Assembly (NCBI RefSeq): GCF_000826545.1
Contig: NZ_CDME01000015.1
Coordinates: 574,207-638,206 of the forward strand
Length of the DNA: 64,000 nucleotides
Direction of reading: 5' to 3'
Source: Kibdelosporangium sp. MJ126-NF4
GTDB taxonomy: Bacteria > Actinomycetota > Actinomycetes > Mycobacteriales > Pseudonocardiaceae
In this document: one piece after another, positions 54,454 through 61,567 of the stretch
Position numbering within the stretch: the stretch's first letter is position 1
Layout of the letters: the number at the start of each line of letters is the position of its first letter
Made by a program: the position numbers and the translations under genes
Notes under the pieces: generated by a model
Told to the model about the DNA's origin: nothing
What the model saw: only the letters and a program-made list of their open reading frames with translations
Database searches by the model: none

Positions 54454-55950
54454 ATGAGCACAACTACAGCCGTCCGCGCCATCATCTACCTGCGGTTATC
54501 GGACCTCAAGGCGGACGATCTGAACGAGGACGGGCACGGCAAGACGTTCGCAGACCGGGAAAAGACGCTCCGCGCGTTGGCTAAGCGTCTGGGTTGGACA
54601 GTGGTCAAGGTGCTGATTGAGAACGATGTCAGCAAGAACGGCAAGCACCGCAACGCATCCGCGTTCAAGCGGAAGACCATCACCCTGCCGGACGGCACTA
54701 CCGCTCAACGGGTCGTCCGGCCGAAGTTCCGGGAGATCCTTGATGACTTCGTGGCCGGTCGCGCAAGCGGACTGCTGGCCGAAGACTTGGACCGCACCAT
54801 GCGCGATCCCCGGGACCTAGAAGACCTGATCGACGTCGCGCAGACGCACCGGATCAACGCCCGGTCAATTGCCGGATCACTCACGCTGACCGACGGCGGC
54901 ACGGACGCCGAGATCACCATGGCACGGGTCATGGTCACCATGGCTAACAAGTCCTCTCGGGACACCGCGCGTCGGGTCGCCGCCGCACGGGAGCGTAAGG
55001 CGCTCAACGGCGAGTTCGGAGGCGGGCAACGCCCGTTCGGGTTCGAGCGGGACGGCGTAACGCCCGTCTGGCACGAAACCGAGGTGATCGCGATAGCCAA
55101 CCAGCGCGTGATCCATGGCGCCCCGTTGAAGTTGCTTGCTCGTGAGTTGCGCGACGGTGAGGTGCCGACGGTGACCGGGGCGCCGTGGTCGGCTGAGACG
55201 TTGCGGGAAATCCTTCTGCGGCCCCGGAATGCCGGGCTGATGGTGTTGCGTGGTGAGGTGATCGGGCGGGCACCGTGGCCCCGGATCGTGCCGGAAACGG
55301 TCCATGCCGAAGTGGTGCGGATACTGACCGATCCGTCCCGGACATTCGGGCCGGGCGCCGCGCCGAAATGGCTGGGGTCCGGGATCTACCGGTGCGGGGT
55401 ATGCGACGACATCCAGACGTGCGAGGTGACCTCAGGCGGGCGGGCACCGCGCTACCGGTGCAAGGGCGGCAACCATTTGACGCGCAACGCCGGACACGTG
55501 GATGACTATGTCCAAGCGGCGCTGATCGCGCGGCTGTCCGAATCGGACGCTGTGGGCTTGTTCGCTCCGCCAACGCCCGAGGTGGATGTTGCCGGGTTGC
55601 GCACCGAACGCGATGCCATCACGAGCAACCTGAACGAATTGGCCGCCGACAAGGCCATGGGGCTGATCGATCGTGAGCAGCTCATTACGGGCACTCGGCG
55701 CGGGAAGGCCCGCCAGGCGGAGATTGACGAGATCCTACGGCCGGTTTTGGCCGGGTCTCCGGTCGCGGATCTGGTGAAGTCCGCCGACGTGCAAGCGGAG
55801 TGGTACGCGCGACCGCTCAGCTTCCAGCGGGCGGTACTCGACATGGTCATGACGGTCACGATCATGCCGACGGGCAAGGCAGGACGCGGGTTTGACCCGA
55901 CCGCTGTCAAGATCGAGTGGAAGCCGGGGACCGTTCCTGTCGGCAAATGA
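54454..55950 (+). CDS. Large serine recombinase (integrase)
   Basis: A 498-residue site-specific recombinase. The resolvase domain starts with IIYLRLSD, giving the catalytic serine 16, and the arginines in LLAEDLDRTMRDP complete the site. The recombinase domain has PFGFERDGVTPVWHETEVIAIAN and LREILLRPRNAGL. A zinc ribbon follows (YRCGVC and YRCKGGNHLTRNAGHVDDYV), then a coiled-coil segment and a C-terminal domain. GGGGAGG precedes ATG 54454. Its location 44 bp from the att core is typical. A hairpin terminates it. Excision would normally need a recombination directionality factor, for which the small element genes are candidates. Confidence 0.94.
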   Translation: MSTTTAVRAIIYLRLSDLKADDLNEDGHGKTFADREKTLRALAKRLGWTVVKVLIENDVSKNGKHRNASAFKRKTITLPDGTTAQRVVRPKFREILDDFVAGRASGLLAEDLDRTMRDPRDLEDLIDVAQTHRINARSIAGSLTLTDGGTDAEITMARVMVTMANKSSRDTARRVAAARERKALNGEFGGGQRPFGFERDGVTPVWHETEVIAIANQRVIHGAPLKLLARELRDGEVPTVTGAPWSAETLREILLRPRNAGLMVLRGEVIGRAPWPRIVPETVHAEVVRILTDPSRTFGPGAAPKWLGSGIYRCGVCDDIQTCEVTSGGRAPRYRCKGGNHLTRNAGHVDDYVQAALIARLSESDAVGLFAPPTPEVDVAGLRTERDAITSNLNELAADKAMGLIDREQLITGTRRGKARQAEIDEILRPVLAGSPVADLVKSADVQAEWYARPLSFQRAVLDMVMTVTIMPTGKAGRGFDPTAVKIEWKPGTVPVGK

Positions 55951-55982
55951 CCACATGCGGACTTTTGTCCGTGTGACGTATG

Positions 55983-56021
55983 GATTACGCGCCCGCGCTG
56001 CCCGCAGCCGGGCGCGTAATC
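55983..56021 (+). terminator. 13-bp hairpin after integrase gene
   Basis: GATTACGCGCCCG (55983-55995) pairs perfectly with CGGGCGCGTAATC (56009-56021) around a 13-nt loop. It lies 33 bp after the integrase stop and separates integrase transcription from the promoter of the replication-type operon. Confidence 0.75.
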
Positions 56022-56067
56022 ATGTGCGGACTGGGACCGTGTGTGGGTTACCCGGCGTGTCGCGACG

Positions 56068-56096
56068 TGGTCAACCAAGCCAAGCTGGCTTATACT
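56068..56096 (+). promoter_or_regulatory. Promoter of element early operon
   Basis: A -10 box TATACT (56091-56096) lies 17 bp from the weaker -35 TGGTCA (56068-56073). Transcription would begin near 56103, a few bases before the long structured leader. The -10 match is good, the -35 moderate. Confidence 0.5.
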
Positions 56097-56107
56097 CGTG
56101 TCTGTGA

Positions 56108-56320
56108 CGAGACTACGGGTGGGAGACGCTTCCACTCCCGAGCCTGCGAACGAGCCTCACGGTTCGGTCGCAGAGAACGCGGTAACGACTCAGTAGTCTC
56201 GCGAGCGGGCCAGACTGCGGCGGCACACAGTGCCGTTGAGCCAAGGGTCCACCCCGCCGGGTGCAGGCGGGGCGGTTGTACTGCGGCTGGGCTTCGGCTG
56301 CGACTAGACCCGTATCTAGT
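56108..56320 (+). ncRNA. Structured leader RNA upstream of DUF3631 operon
   Basis: A 9-bp long-range stem, CGAGACTAC (56108-56116) with GTAGTCTCG (56193-56201), encloses two smaller hairpins (GGGAG/CTCCC and CTGCGA/TCGCAG). Three further hairpins follow: CGGCAC/GTGCCG (56221-56235), CCCCGCC/GGCGGGG (56252-56272) and ACTAGA/TCTAGT (56303-56320), the last ending 7 bp before the ribosome binding site GGAGG. The whole 388-bp gap between the integrase and the next gene has no convincing ORF. It could be an attenuator, a copy-control RNA or part of an origin. Confidence 0.55.
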
Positions 56321-56338
56321 TGCGCCTGGAGGCCCAAC

Positions 56339-56551
56339 ATGGCAGCACCGAAGTCTCTTCCCCCGAAAGCGGTTCGTGTCGCCCGCGCCCGTAAGGGCGG
56401 CCAAGCGGTTCACAGTGTGGACGCGCACATCCGGGCGTTGGTGAAGGCCGCACCCCGGTTTACCCCGTCGCAGATCGAGCGGTTACGCGCGCTGCTGGCT
56501 CTCTGGCCGGTCCACGTCCAGGCCACTCAGGACAAGGAGCGGGCAGCGTGA
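56339..56551 (+). CDS. Small basic protein, element early operon
   Basis: A 70-residue basic protein: MAAPKSLPPKAVRVARARKG, then helical HSVDAHIRALVKAAPRFTPSQIERLRALLALWPV. GGAGG lies 6 bases before ATG 56339. The C-terminal helix pair with T-P-S-Q-I-E-R-L resembles small phage/plasmid proteins found just before DUF3631 genes, but no function is known. Its stop overlaps the start of the DUF3631 gene (GTGA). It could be an accessory DNA-binding or excision factor. Confidence 0.75.
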   Translation: MAAPKSLPPKAVRVARARKGGQAVHSVDAHIRALVKAAPRFTPSQIERLRALLALWPVHVQATQDKERAA

Positions 56552-58056
56552 CTACAAAGGACACTCGCTCAGTCGGTGGAAACGATCTGGACCAGGTGTC
56601 GGATGGCGCCGCCCTGCTCGACCAGGCACACGCCCTGCTGACCAGGTATTGCGTGTTGCCCTCGCCGGAGGCCGCCGACGCGGTGGTGTTGTGGTGCGCG
56701 GCGACGCACGCGCTTCCGGTGTTGCCGTTCGCGCCTCGCTTGTCGGTCCGGTCGGCCACCAAACGATCGGGCAAGTCTCGGGTGCTGGACGTGGTGACCG
56801 CGTTGTCACACCGGCCATTGAAGACCGTCAACGCGACCGTGGCCGCCATCTTCCGATCGTTGGCCGACACGCACCCGCCGACGATGATCTTCGACGAGGT
56901 GGACACCATGTTCGGGTCGCCGAAGGTCGCCGAACGCAACGAGGACTTGCGAGGGTTGCTCAACGCCGGGTTCGAGCGGGGTAACCCGTCGCTTCGATGT
57001 GTTGGGCCGCAACAGATCCCTACCGAGTTCCCCTCGTTCTCGATGGCCGCACTGGCCGGGATCGGGACGCTTCCGGACACGATCGAGGACCGTTCGGTGA
57101 TCATCCACATGCGACGCCGCAAGCCGGGCGAGAAGGTGACCCCGTTCCGGATCATGCGCGACCAGCCCGTGATCGTGGAAACAGGGCGGCTGCTGGGCGC
57201 GTGGCTGGGTACCGATGAGGCCCGGGACCGGCTACGCGCCGCCGAACCGTTGTCGGACTTGGAAGATCGGGCGGCTGACGTGTGGGAAGGTCTGCTCGCC
57301 GTTGCCGACCTTGCCGGGCGTGACTGGCCGGAGCGGTCGCGTGCGGCTGCCCGGCGGCTACTCGCCGAGACCGGCGTGGACGAACAGGAAACATCCCTGC
57401 CGGTCCGACTGCTGCACGATATTCGCCTGGCGTGGCGGAACACGCCGGGCGACTTCGTGTCGACATCCGTTCTGTTGCAACATCTCAAGCGGGTAGAGGA
57501 CGGGCCGTGGTCCGAGATGGACATCACGCCGCATCGGATCGGCCGGATGTTGCGGGAGTTCGGGATCACCGCGAAGCACAACTCCGCCAAGACTCAACGT
57601 GGCTACCGGCGGACGGACTTCGCCGACGCGTGGGAACGCTACCCCGCACACGACACCGACCCGGCTGACAGCGATCCGCCGAGCTTTCCCCGTGATCCCG
57701 GGAGATCCCCGGCGGGGGAACCGTCCGAAGCGTCCGTAAGCGTCCATACCCCATCTGACCAGGCACAACGCCCGGACGCTTTACCGGACGCTTTGGACGT
57801 ACCCCTCAAAGCGTCCGGCAAAGCGTCCCATGGTTTCCGCAGGTCAAACGGCATCCGGACGCTTACGGACGCTTCGGACACATACCCCGGCGGGCAACCG
57901 GCGTCCGGCCCGGACGCCGAGTACCGCCAGCCTGGTCCGGGGCCGACAGGGGCGGACATGCCGTGCGATTCCTGCCGCGCCACACCGACCCGTATCGACA
58001 AGTCCGGCGCCCGCTACTGCCCCGCGTGCGCGCCTCGCCTGTTCACCGCAGCATGA
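56548..58056 (+). CDS. DUF3631-domain ATPase/helicase-like replication protein
   Basis: A 502-residue protein. Residues 69-77 (SATKRSGKS) are a Walker A-like loop and 112-118 (TMIFDEVD) Walker B; DUF3631 covers about residues 180-360 (AALAGIGTLPDTIEDRSVIIHMRRR, VWEGLLAVADLAGRDW, PHRIGRMLREFGI). DUF3631 proteins in actinophages and plasmids resemble primase-associated helicases. The tail from about residue 390 is encoded by the 169-bp iteron block, and the C-terminus is a zinc ribbon (MPCDSCRATPTRIDKSG, YCPACAPRLF). The start is GTG 56548, coupled to the gene before. It is the likely replication initiator or helicase of the element. Confidence 0.85.
   Translation: MTTKDTRSVGGNDLDQVSDGAALLDQAHALLTRYCVLPSPEAADAVVLWCAATHALPVLPFAPRLSVRSATKRSGKSRVLDVVTALSHRPLKTVNATVAAIFRSLADTHPPTMIFDEVDTMFGSPKVAERNEDLRGLLNAGFERGNPSLRCVGPQQIPTEFPSFSMAALAGIGTLPDTIEDRSVIIHMRRRKPGEKVTPFRIMRDQPVIVETGRLLGAWLGTDEARDRLRAAEPLSDLEDRAADVWEGLLAVADLAGRDWPERSRAAARRLLAETGVDEQETSLPVRLLHDIRLAWRNTPGDFVSTSVLLQHLKRVEDGPWSEMDITPHRIGRMLREFGITAKHNSAKTQRGYRRTDFADAWERYPAHDTDPADSDPPSFPRDPGRSPAGEPSEASVSVHTPSDQAQRPDALPDALDVPLKASGKASHGFRRSNGIRTLTDASDTYPGGQPASGPDAEYRQPGPGPTGADMPCDSCRATPTRIDKSGARYCPACAPRLFTAA
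57715..57883. repeat. 169-bp iteron block, copy A (inside DUF3631 gene)
   Basis: This block matches 58484-58652 at 168 of 169 positions. Its ends are a perfect 23-bp inverted repeat (GTCCGAAGCGTCCGTAAGCG outward from the left). Inside lie further AGCGTCC/GGACGCT heptamers in both orientations: GGACGCTTTACCGGACGCTT and AAAGCGTCCGGCAAAGCG. Here it encodes part of the DUF3631 tail (SEASVSV, DALPDAL, KASGKAS, LTDASDT). The iterated, dyad-symmetric layout fits an initiator-binding origin. Confidence 0.92.
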
Positions 58057-58079
58057 CCACCAGGAAAGGACCCAGAACC

Positions 58080-58466
58080 ATGACCACGCCCCGCCGACGC
58101 CTGTCCGACCATGTGTACGCCGCTCTCAATGAGTCGGTCACGCGTGTCCTGTCCGCTCACCCTCACCGCCGCGCCGAACTGGCCCAGTGGCTGGAAACCG
58201 TTCACGAACGCCTGATCATCCGGGCCGTGGCCGACCGACGCACGCCCGGCGGCCGGATCGACACCCGGTCACTGCGGATGGAGGTCTACGTGCTCACCAC
58301 GGCCGGTGCGGCACCGCTGGTATCGGTCCGCGCGCGTGACCTGCTCGACGCCGACGGGAACCCGGTCAACGCCCGCACCACCGCCCGACACCTGCTCTGG
58401 CAGAACGGGCACGGCATCCCCGACACCCCCGCCGAGTTGATCGACCAGGACCAGACAGAGCACTGA
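58080..58466 (+). CDS. Hypothetical element protein
   Basis: A 128-residue protein: RRRLSDHVYAALNESVTRVLSAHPHRRAELAQWLETVHERLIIRAVADR, then RSLRMEVYVLTTAGAAPLVSVRARDLLDADGNPVNARTTARHLLWQNGHGIPD. It may be a small DNA-binding or regulatory protein; I do not recognise the family. ATG 58080 is preceded by GGAAAGGA; an ATG at 58053 overlaps the DUF3631 stop (ATGA) and is possible. It lies between the two copies of the iteron block. Confidence 0.68.
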   Translation: MTTPRRRLSDHVYAALNESVTRVLSAHPHRRAELAQWLETVHERLIIRAVADRRTPGGRIDTRSLRMEVYVLTTAGAAPLVSVRARDLLDADGNPVNARTTARHLLWQNGHGIPDTPAELIDQDQTEH

Positions 58467-58483
58467 CCGACAGTTCCCCGCCC

Positions 58484-58652
58484 GGGGAACCGTCCGAAGC
58501 GTCCGTAAGCGTCCATACCCCATCTGACCAGGCACAACGGCCGGACGCTTTACCGGACGCTTTGGACGTACCCCTCAAAGCGTCCGGCAAAGCGTCCCAT
58601 GGTTTCCGCAGGTCAAACGGCATCCGGACGCTTACGGACGCTTCGGACACAT
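58484..58652. repeat. 169-bp iteron block, copy B (intergenic)
   Basis: Second copy of the block at 57715-57883, with one substitution (GCCC to GGCC around 58540). This copy is outside any gene and lies 769 bp from copy A. Being free of coding constraint yet almost identical, it must be recent or maintained by gene conversion or by binding function. Confidence 0.92.
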
Positions 58653-58791
58653 TCCCGGGCGCGGCGAACCAACATCCGGCCAGAGTGGACAGTCACGCTG
58701 GCCTCCGGTTTTTCCACGGGCGCCCGGTCCGGAAACATCCCAGTCCTTGTGTTTCTCTCCCCCCGGCACTGACAACCTATGGGACACTGGA

Positions 58792-58831
58792 GGTACGCGC
58801 ACTCGTCGAGTGATCTCCGGGGGCGCGTACC
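58792..58831 (+). promoter_or_regulatory. Nested dyads upstream of capsid gene
   Basis: GGTACGCGC (58792-58800) and GCGCGTACC (58823-58831) are perfect inverted repeats and enclose the palindrome CACTCGTCGAGTG (58800-58812). The sequence CGAGTGATCTCC within it is repeated as CGAGTGACCTCC about 35 bp downstream. This is a likely operator or leader structure controlling the capsid gene. The rest of 58653-58904 shows no other clear feature. Confidence 0.5.
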
Positions 58832-58904
58832 AGTTCGAGCCGGGTCGAGTGACCTCCCCGGCCGAACGCCCCCTTATCAGCACTCACGAATGGAGCGCGT
58901 CATT

Positions 58905-60347
58905 ATGAGCCCAAACCCTTACCTGGCAGCCAAACGAGCCCGGTACGACGAGATCCGCTCGACCATGCAGACCATGCAGGACACCGCCGTGCGGGAGGAC
59001 CGGGACCTCACCGAACTCGAACTACGCCAGATCACCGAGTACGCCGAGCAAGCCCGAGAACTGGCCAAGGACGTCGAGTACTACACCGAACTGGCAGACC
59101 GTGAGGCCAGTATCCGCGCCTTAGCCGCCGAACTCGGCCAGGCCGACAACGCCCCGACGCCGTACGAGCCGCTCGGTACCGGCGCACCACACACCACTAC
59201 GGCGGCCGGATCACCGTTCGAGCTTGCGCACCGGAGTGTTGACGCCGCGTTCCGGGCCGGTCTGCTTCCCGACTACGGCGCCGAACGCATCACCACCCTG
59301 ATCACCCAAGGACCCGCACAGTCACGGTCGCTGGCCGCACGCTGGGCCGTGACCGCAGGCGCCGAGCACTACCGCACCGCGTTCGTGAAACTGCTCGCCG
59401 ACCCGCAGCGCGGACACCTGCTGTGGACCCCGGACGAGGGCGACGCGTTCCGCCAGGCCGCCGAGACCCAGACCGAACTACGCGCCATGTCCGGCGGCAC
59501 CGACACCGCCGGGGGCTTCATGGTCCCCGTCACGCTCGATCCAACGATCATGCTGTCGTCGGCCGGATCGGTGAACCCGCTCCGCCAAGTCGCGCGGATC
59601 GTGCAGACCACCACCGACGGGTGGAACGGGATCACCTCAGCGGGCGCCACCGCCGAGTGGAAGACCGAAGGGGCCAGCGTCGCCGACGCGTCCCCCACCT
59701 TGCAGTCTCCCGGTATCCCGGTCCACTTCGGAGACGCGTTCGTGCCGTACTCCTACGAGCTGGGCATGGACGCCGCCGCGTTCCTCGCAGAACTCGCCCG
59801 GGTCCTGTCGGACGCCGCCGACCAACTCCAGGCCACCGCCTACATGAACGGCACCGGCACCGGTCAACCAACCGGCCTTGTCACGTCACTACCGCCAGCG
59901 TCCCGGATCGCGACCGCCGCCGCTGACACGATCGTGCCCGCCGACGTCGTCAAGCTCCAGAACGCGCTACCGCCCCGGTTTCAGCCCCGAGCGCAGTGGT
60001 GCGCGAACCTGGCCACGATCAACACCCTCGGATCGTTCGAGACCAGCAACGGATCACTGCGGTTCCCCGAGGTGTCCGGCGGGAACCTCCTCCGCAAACC
60101 ACTCCACGAAGCGTCCACACTGGAAACAGCGGGATCGGCAACCGGCGCGGGAACCGATGATGTGCTGCTGTACGGCGACTTCCAACACTTCGTCATCGTC
60201 GACCGGATCGGAACCTCGTTGGAGCTGATCCCGAACCTGCTCGACCCGAACACCGGCCGCCCCACCGCGCAACGCGGCGCCATGCTGTGGTTCCGCACCG
60301 GATCAGACGTCGTCGTGGACAACGCTTTCCGACTGCTCACCGCCTAA
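58905..60347 (+). CDS. HK97-fold phage major capsid protein
   Basis: A 480-residue capsid protein. Residues about 8-75 are a charged coiled coil (EIRSTMQTMQDTAVREDRDLTELELRQITEYAEQARELAKDVEYY), acting like the delta/scaffold domain. The mature HK97 fold starts near residue 195 with AMSGGTDTAGGFMVPVTLDP, then WKTEGASVADASPTLQSPGIPVHFGDAFVPYSYEL, AYMNGTGTGQPTGLVTSLP and the C-terminal DFQHFVIVDRIG, FRTGSDVVVDNAFRLL. ATG 58905 has GGAG 9 bases upstream. No protease, portal or terminase gene accompanies it, so particles would need helper functions or be self-assembling shells. Confidence 0.93.
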   Translation: MSPNPYLAAKRARYDEIRSTMQTMQDTAVREDRDLTELELRQITEYAEQARELAKDVEYYTELADREASIRALAAELGQADNAPTPYEPLGTGAPHTTTAAGSPFELAHRSVDAAFRAGLLPDYGAERITTLITQGPAQSRSLAARWAVTAGAEHYRTAFVKLLADPQRGHLLWTPDEGDAFRQAAETQTELRAMSGGTDTAGGFMVPVTLDPTIMLSSAGSVNPLRQVARIVQTTTDGWNGITSAGATAEWKTEGASVADASPTLQSPGIPVHFGDAFVPYSYELGMDAAAFLAELARVLSDAADQLQATAYMNGTGTGQPTGLVTSLPPASRIATAAADTIVPADVVKLQNALPPRFQPRAQWCANLATINTLGSFETSNGSLRFPEVSGGNLLRKPLHEASTLETAGSATGAGTDDVLLYGDFQHFVIVDRIGTSLELIPNLLDPNTGRPTAQRGAMLWFRTGSDVVVDNAFRLLTA

Positions 60348-60360
60348 CACCCGGTGGCCT

Positions 60361-60392
60361 GGCTGGGTGCGTGATCAGTGACGCACCCAGCC
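60361..60392. terminator. 12-bp hairpin after capsid gene
   Basis: GGCTGGGTGCGT (60361-60372) pairs perfectly with ACGCACCCAGCC (60381-60392) around GATCAGTG. It lies 13 bp after the capsid stop and 34 bp before the end of the reverse-strand operon, so it may terminate both. Confidence 0.75.
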
Positions 60393-60426
60393 CGCCGGGC
60401 ATATCCCGGATCTCCCGGAGAGATCG

Positions 60427-60576
60427 CTAGTTGTCCGAACCGTCTCGGCCGGTACGGCACTGGATACACGGCCATTTATTGCCGCCCTCGTCGGTCCAGG
60501 TGCCGGAACCTCCGCACCACGAGCAGCCACAGACCGGCAGCACCGTCTCAAAAGGACGATCCAGTACGACGTTCAC
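60427..60576 (-). CDS. Zinc-ribbon micro-protein
   Basis: A 49-residue protein: MNVVLDRPFETVLPVCGCSWCGGSGTWTDEGGNKWPCIQC. The motif CGCSWCGGSG with CIQC resembles half of a DnaJ-type zinc finger (CxxCxGxG) and should bind one zinc ion. GTG 60576 has AGGAGG upstream. It is the last gene of a four-gene reverse-strand operon within the element. Function unknown. Confidence 0.7.
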   Translation of the reverse strand: MNVVLDRPFETVLPVCGCSWCGGSGTWTDEGGNKWPCIQCRTGRDGSDN

Positions 60577-60625
60577 ACATCCTCCTTGTGGGGTAGCGCT
60601 AGCGGGAAAGCGGGGATTGCCGCCA

Positions 60626-60862
60626 TCACTGCCGATCCCAAAGCAGCGTGGATATGTCCAACTCGGGCACTTGATCGGCGCAGGTAACCGCGACCCGGTA
60701 CAGGTAGGTCGCTTCCGGCCCGCCGGTCCACACCACCCGATACCGTCGGATCTTCCGGTCGTAGTAGACCCTGACGTCCACACTGGACCGTCGGGTCAAC
60801 ATGCTGGCCAGCAGTCGCGCATTACGCGCACGCACGCTCACGGCCACACCGCCAAGACCCAT
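60626..60862 (-). CDS. Small hypothetical element protein
   Basis: A 78-residue protein with basic, beta-rich content: SVRARNARLLASMLTRRSSVDVRVYYDRKIRRYRVVWTGGPEATYLYRVAVTCADQVPELDI. It has no membrane segment. ATG 60862 is a guess; a TTG at 60883 follows the upstream stop directly (TAATTG) and is possible. It resembles small nucleic-acid-binding proteins in composition only. Second from the end of the element's reverse operon. Confidence 0.55.
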   Translation of the reverse strand: MGLGGVAVSVRARNARLLASMLTRRSSVDVRVYYDRKIRRYRVVWTGGPEATYLYRVAVTCADQVPELDISTLLWDRQ

Positions 60863-60883
60863 TGAACCGTAAGGGTTATCCAA

Positions 60884-61231
60884 TTAGAAGTCATGACAGT
60901 GCGCCTCTTTTCGTTGCGTCACTTGCTTTTTACGTTCGGCTACAAGTCGTGTCGCCGACCGGCAACACTGAACGCGTCGCACAGCCCGGTCGCAGTCCAT
61001 GCATGTCCTGTCGCCCATAAGCGACAACGGCAACGTTTGGCCGCACACCAACTCGACCGGGCCGCCGCACACCCGTACCGCTAGGCCGGTGCGGGTCGCA
61101 TGCCGCCCGCCACCCGCACGCACCCAGTACAGGGGTAACCGATACGCGATGTACGGCCGGACAAGACCCGGGACCGGGACGGTAATCCCGGCCCCGGGCA
61201 TGAGCCGGACGACCGTCGGAACGTCACCCAT
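60884..61231 (-). CDS. Small element protein with cysteine clusters
   Basis: A 115-residue protein. The N-terminal half is hydrophobic/beta (VVRLMPGAGITVPVPGLVRPYIAYRLPLYWV). The C-terminal half has VRVCGGPVELVCGQTLP and DRTCMDCDRAV, four cysteines spaced for a zinc ribbon, then a basic tail VAERKKQVTQRK. ATG 61231 overlaps the end of the preceding gene by 8 bp. Such zinc-ribbon proteins are common in actinomycete integrated elements, without known function. Confidence 0.62.
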   Translation of the reverse strand: MGDVPTVVRLMPGAGITVPVPGLVRPYIAYRLPLYWVRAGGGRHATRTGLAVRVCGGPVELVCGQTLPLSLMGDRTCMDCDRAVRRVQCCRSATRLVAERKKQVTQRKEAHCHDF

Positions 61232-61466
61232 CGGACACAGGCGACCGGTCGTCCGACAAGTTATTGACAGCGCGCGAACACGCGGCACATCGTCGAGTCC
61301 CGTCCGGCGGCACGATCAGCCGAGTAAGCCGGAACGGTCCACATGCGCCGTACGGCTGCGCAGACTCGAACCGAGCCGGATCGAGATCCAACGTATTGAA
61401 CGCATGCGCCGTCCGCGCGCCGTACTGACTCCACGCGCCTTGACGACACCGCCACACGATGACCAC
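61224..61466 (-). CDS. Small element protein, first of reverse operon
   Basis: An 80-residue protein: VIVWRCRQGAWSQYGARTAHAFNTLDLDPARFESAQPYGACGPFRLTRLIVPPDGTRRCAACSRAVNNLSDD. Four cysteines (WRC, GAC, CAAC) may bind zinc. GTG 61466 is chosen because GGGAGGTGAC lies just upstream; a longer GTG at 61481 is possible. It overlaps the next gene by 8 bp. The promoter should lie in the 61467-61567 gap. Confidence 0.58.
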   Translation of the reverse strand: MVIVWRCRQGAWSQYGARTAHAFNTLDLDPARFESAQPYGACGPFRLTRLIVPPDGTRRCAACSRAVNNLSDDRSPVSDG

Positions 61467-61567
61467 GACGTCACCTCCCACCTTCGGGAAGTGACGCTAG
61501 GCGCTTACTTGATCACGGAGGGGTACAGAGCGTCCGGGGGGACAAACTGTCCCCCTAGCCGACTGGG

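Noticed and set aside
54411..54485. N-terminal extension of the left AfsR fragment starting inside the element
   Set aside because: These codons come from att DNA and the integrase start region, and replace the missing P-loop glycines; not a functional start.
56040..56338. Folded region considered as a tRNA or rRNA fragment
   Set aside because: No cloverleaf with T-loop GGTTCRA and acceptor stem pairing could be formed; hairpin spacing does not fit a tRNA.
58366..58650. Reverse-strand frames reading SEASVSV...DALPDAL across the iteron blocks
   Set aside because: They arise because the block is a large inverted repeat; no ribosome binding site or continuing domain supports them.
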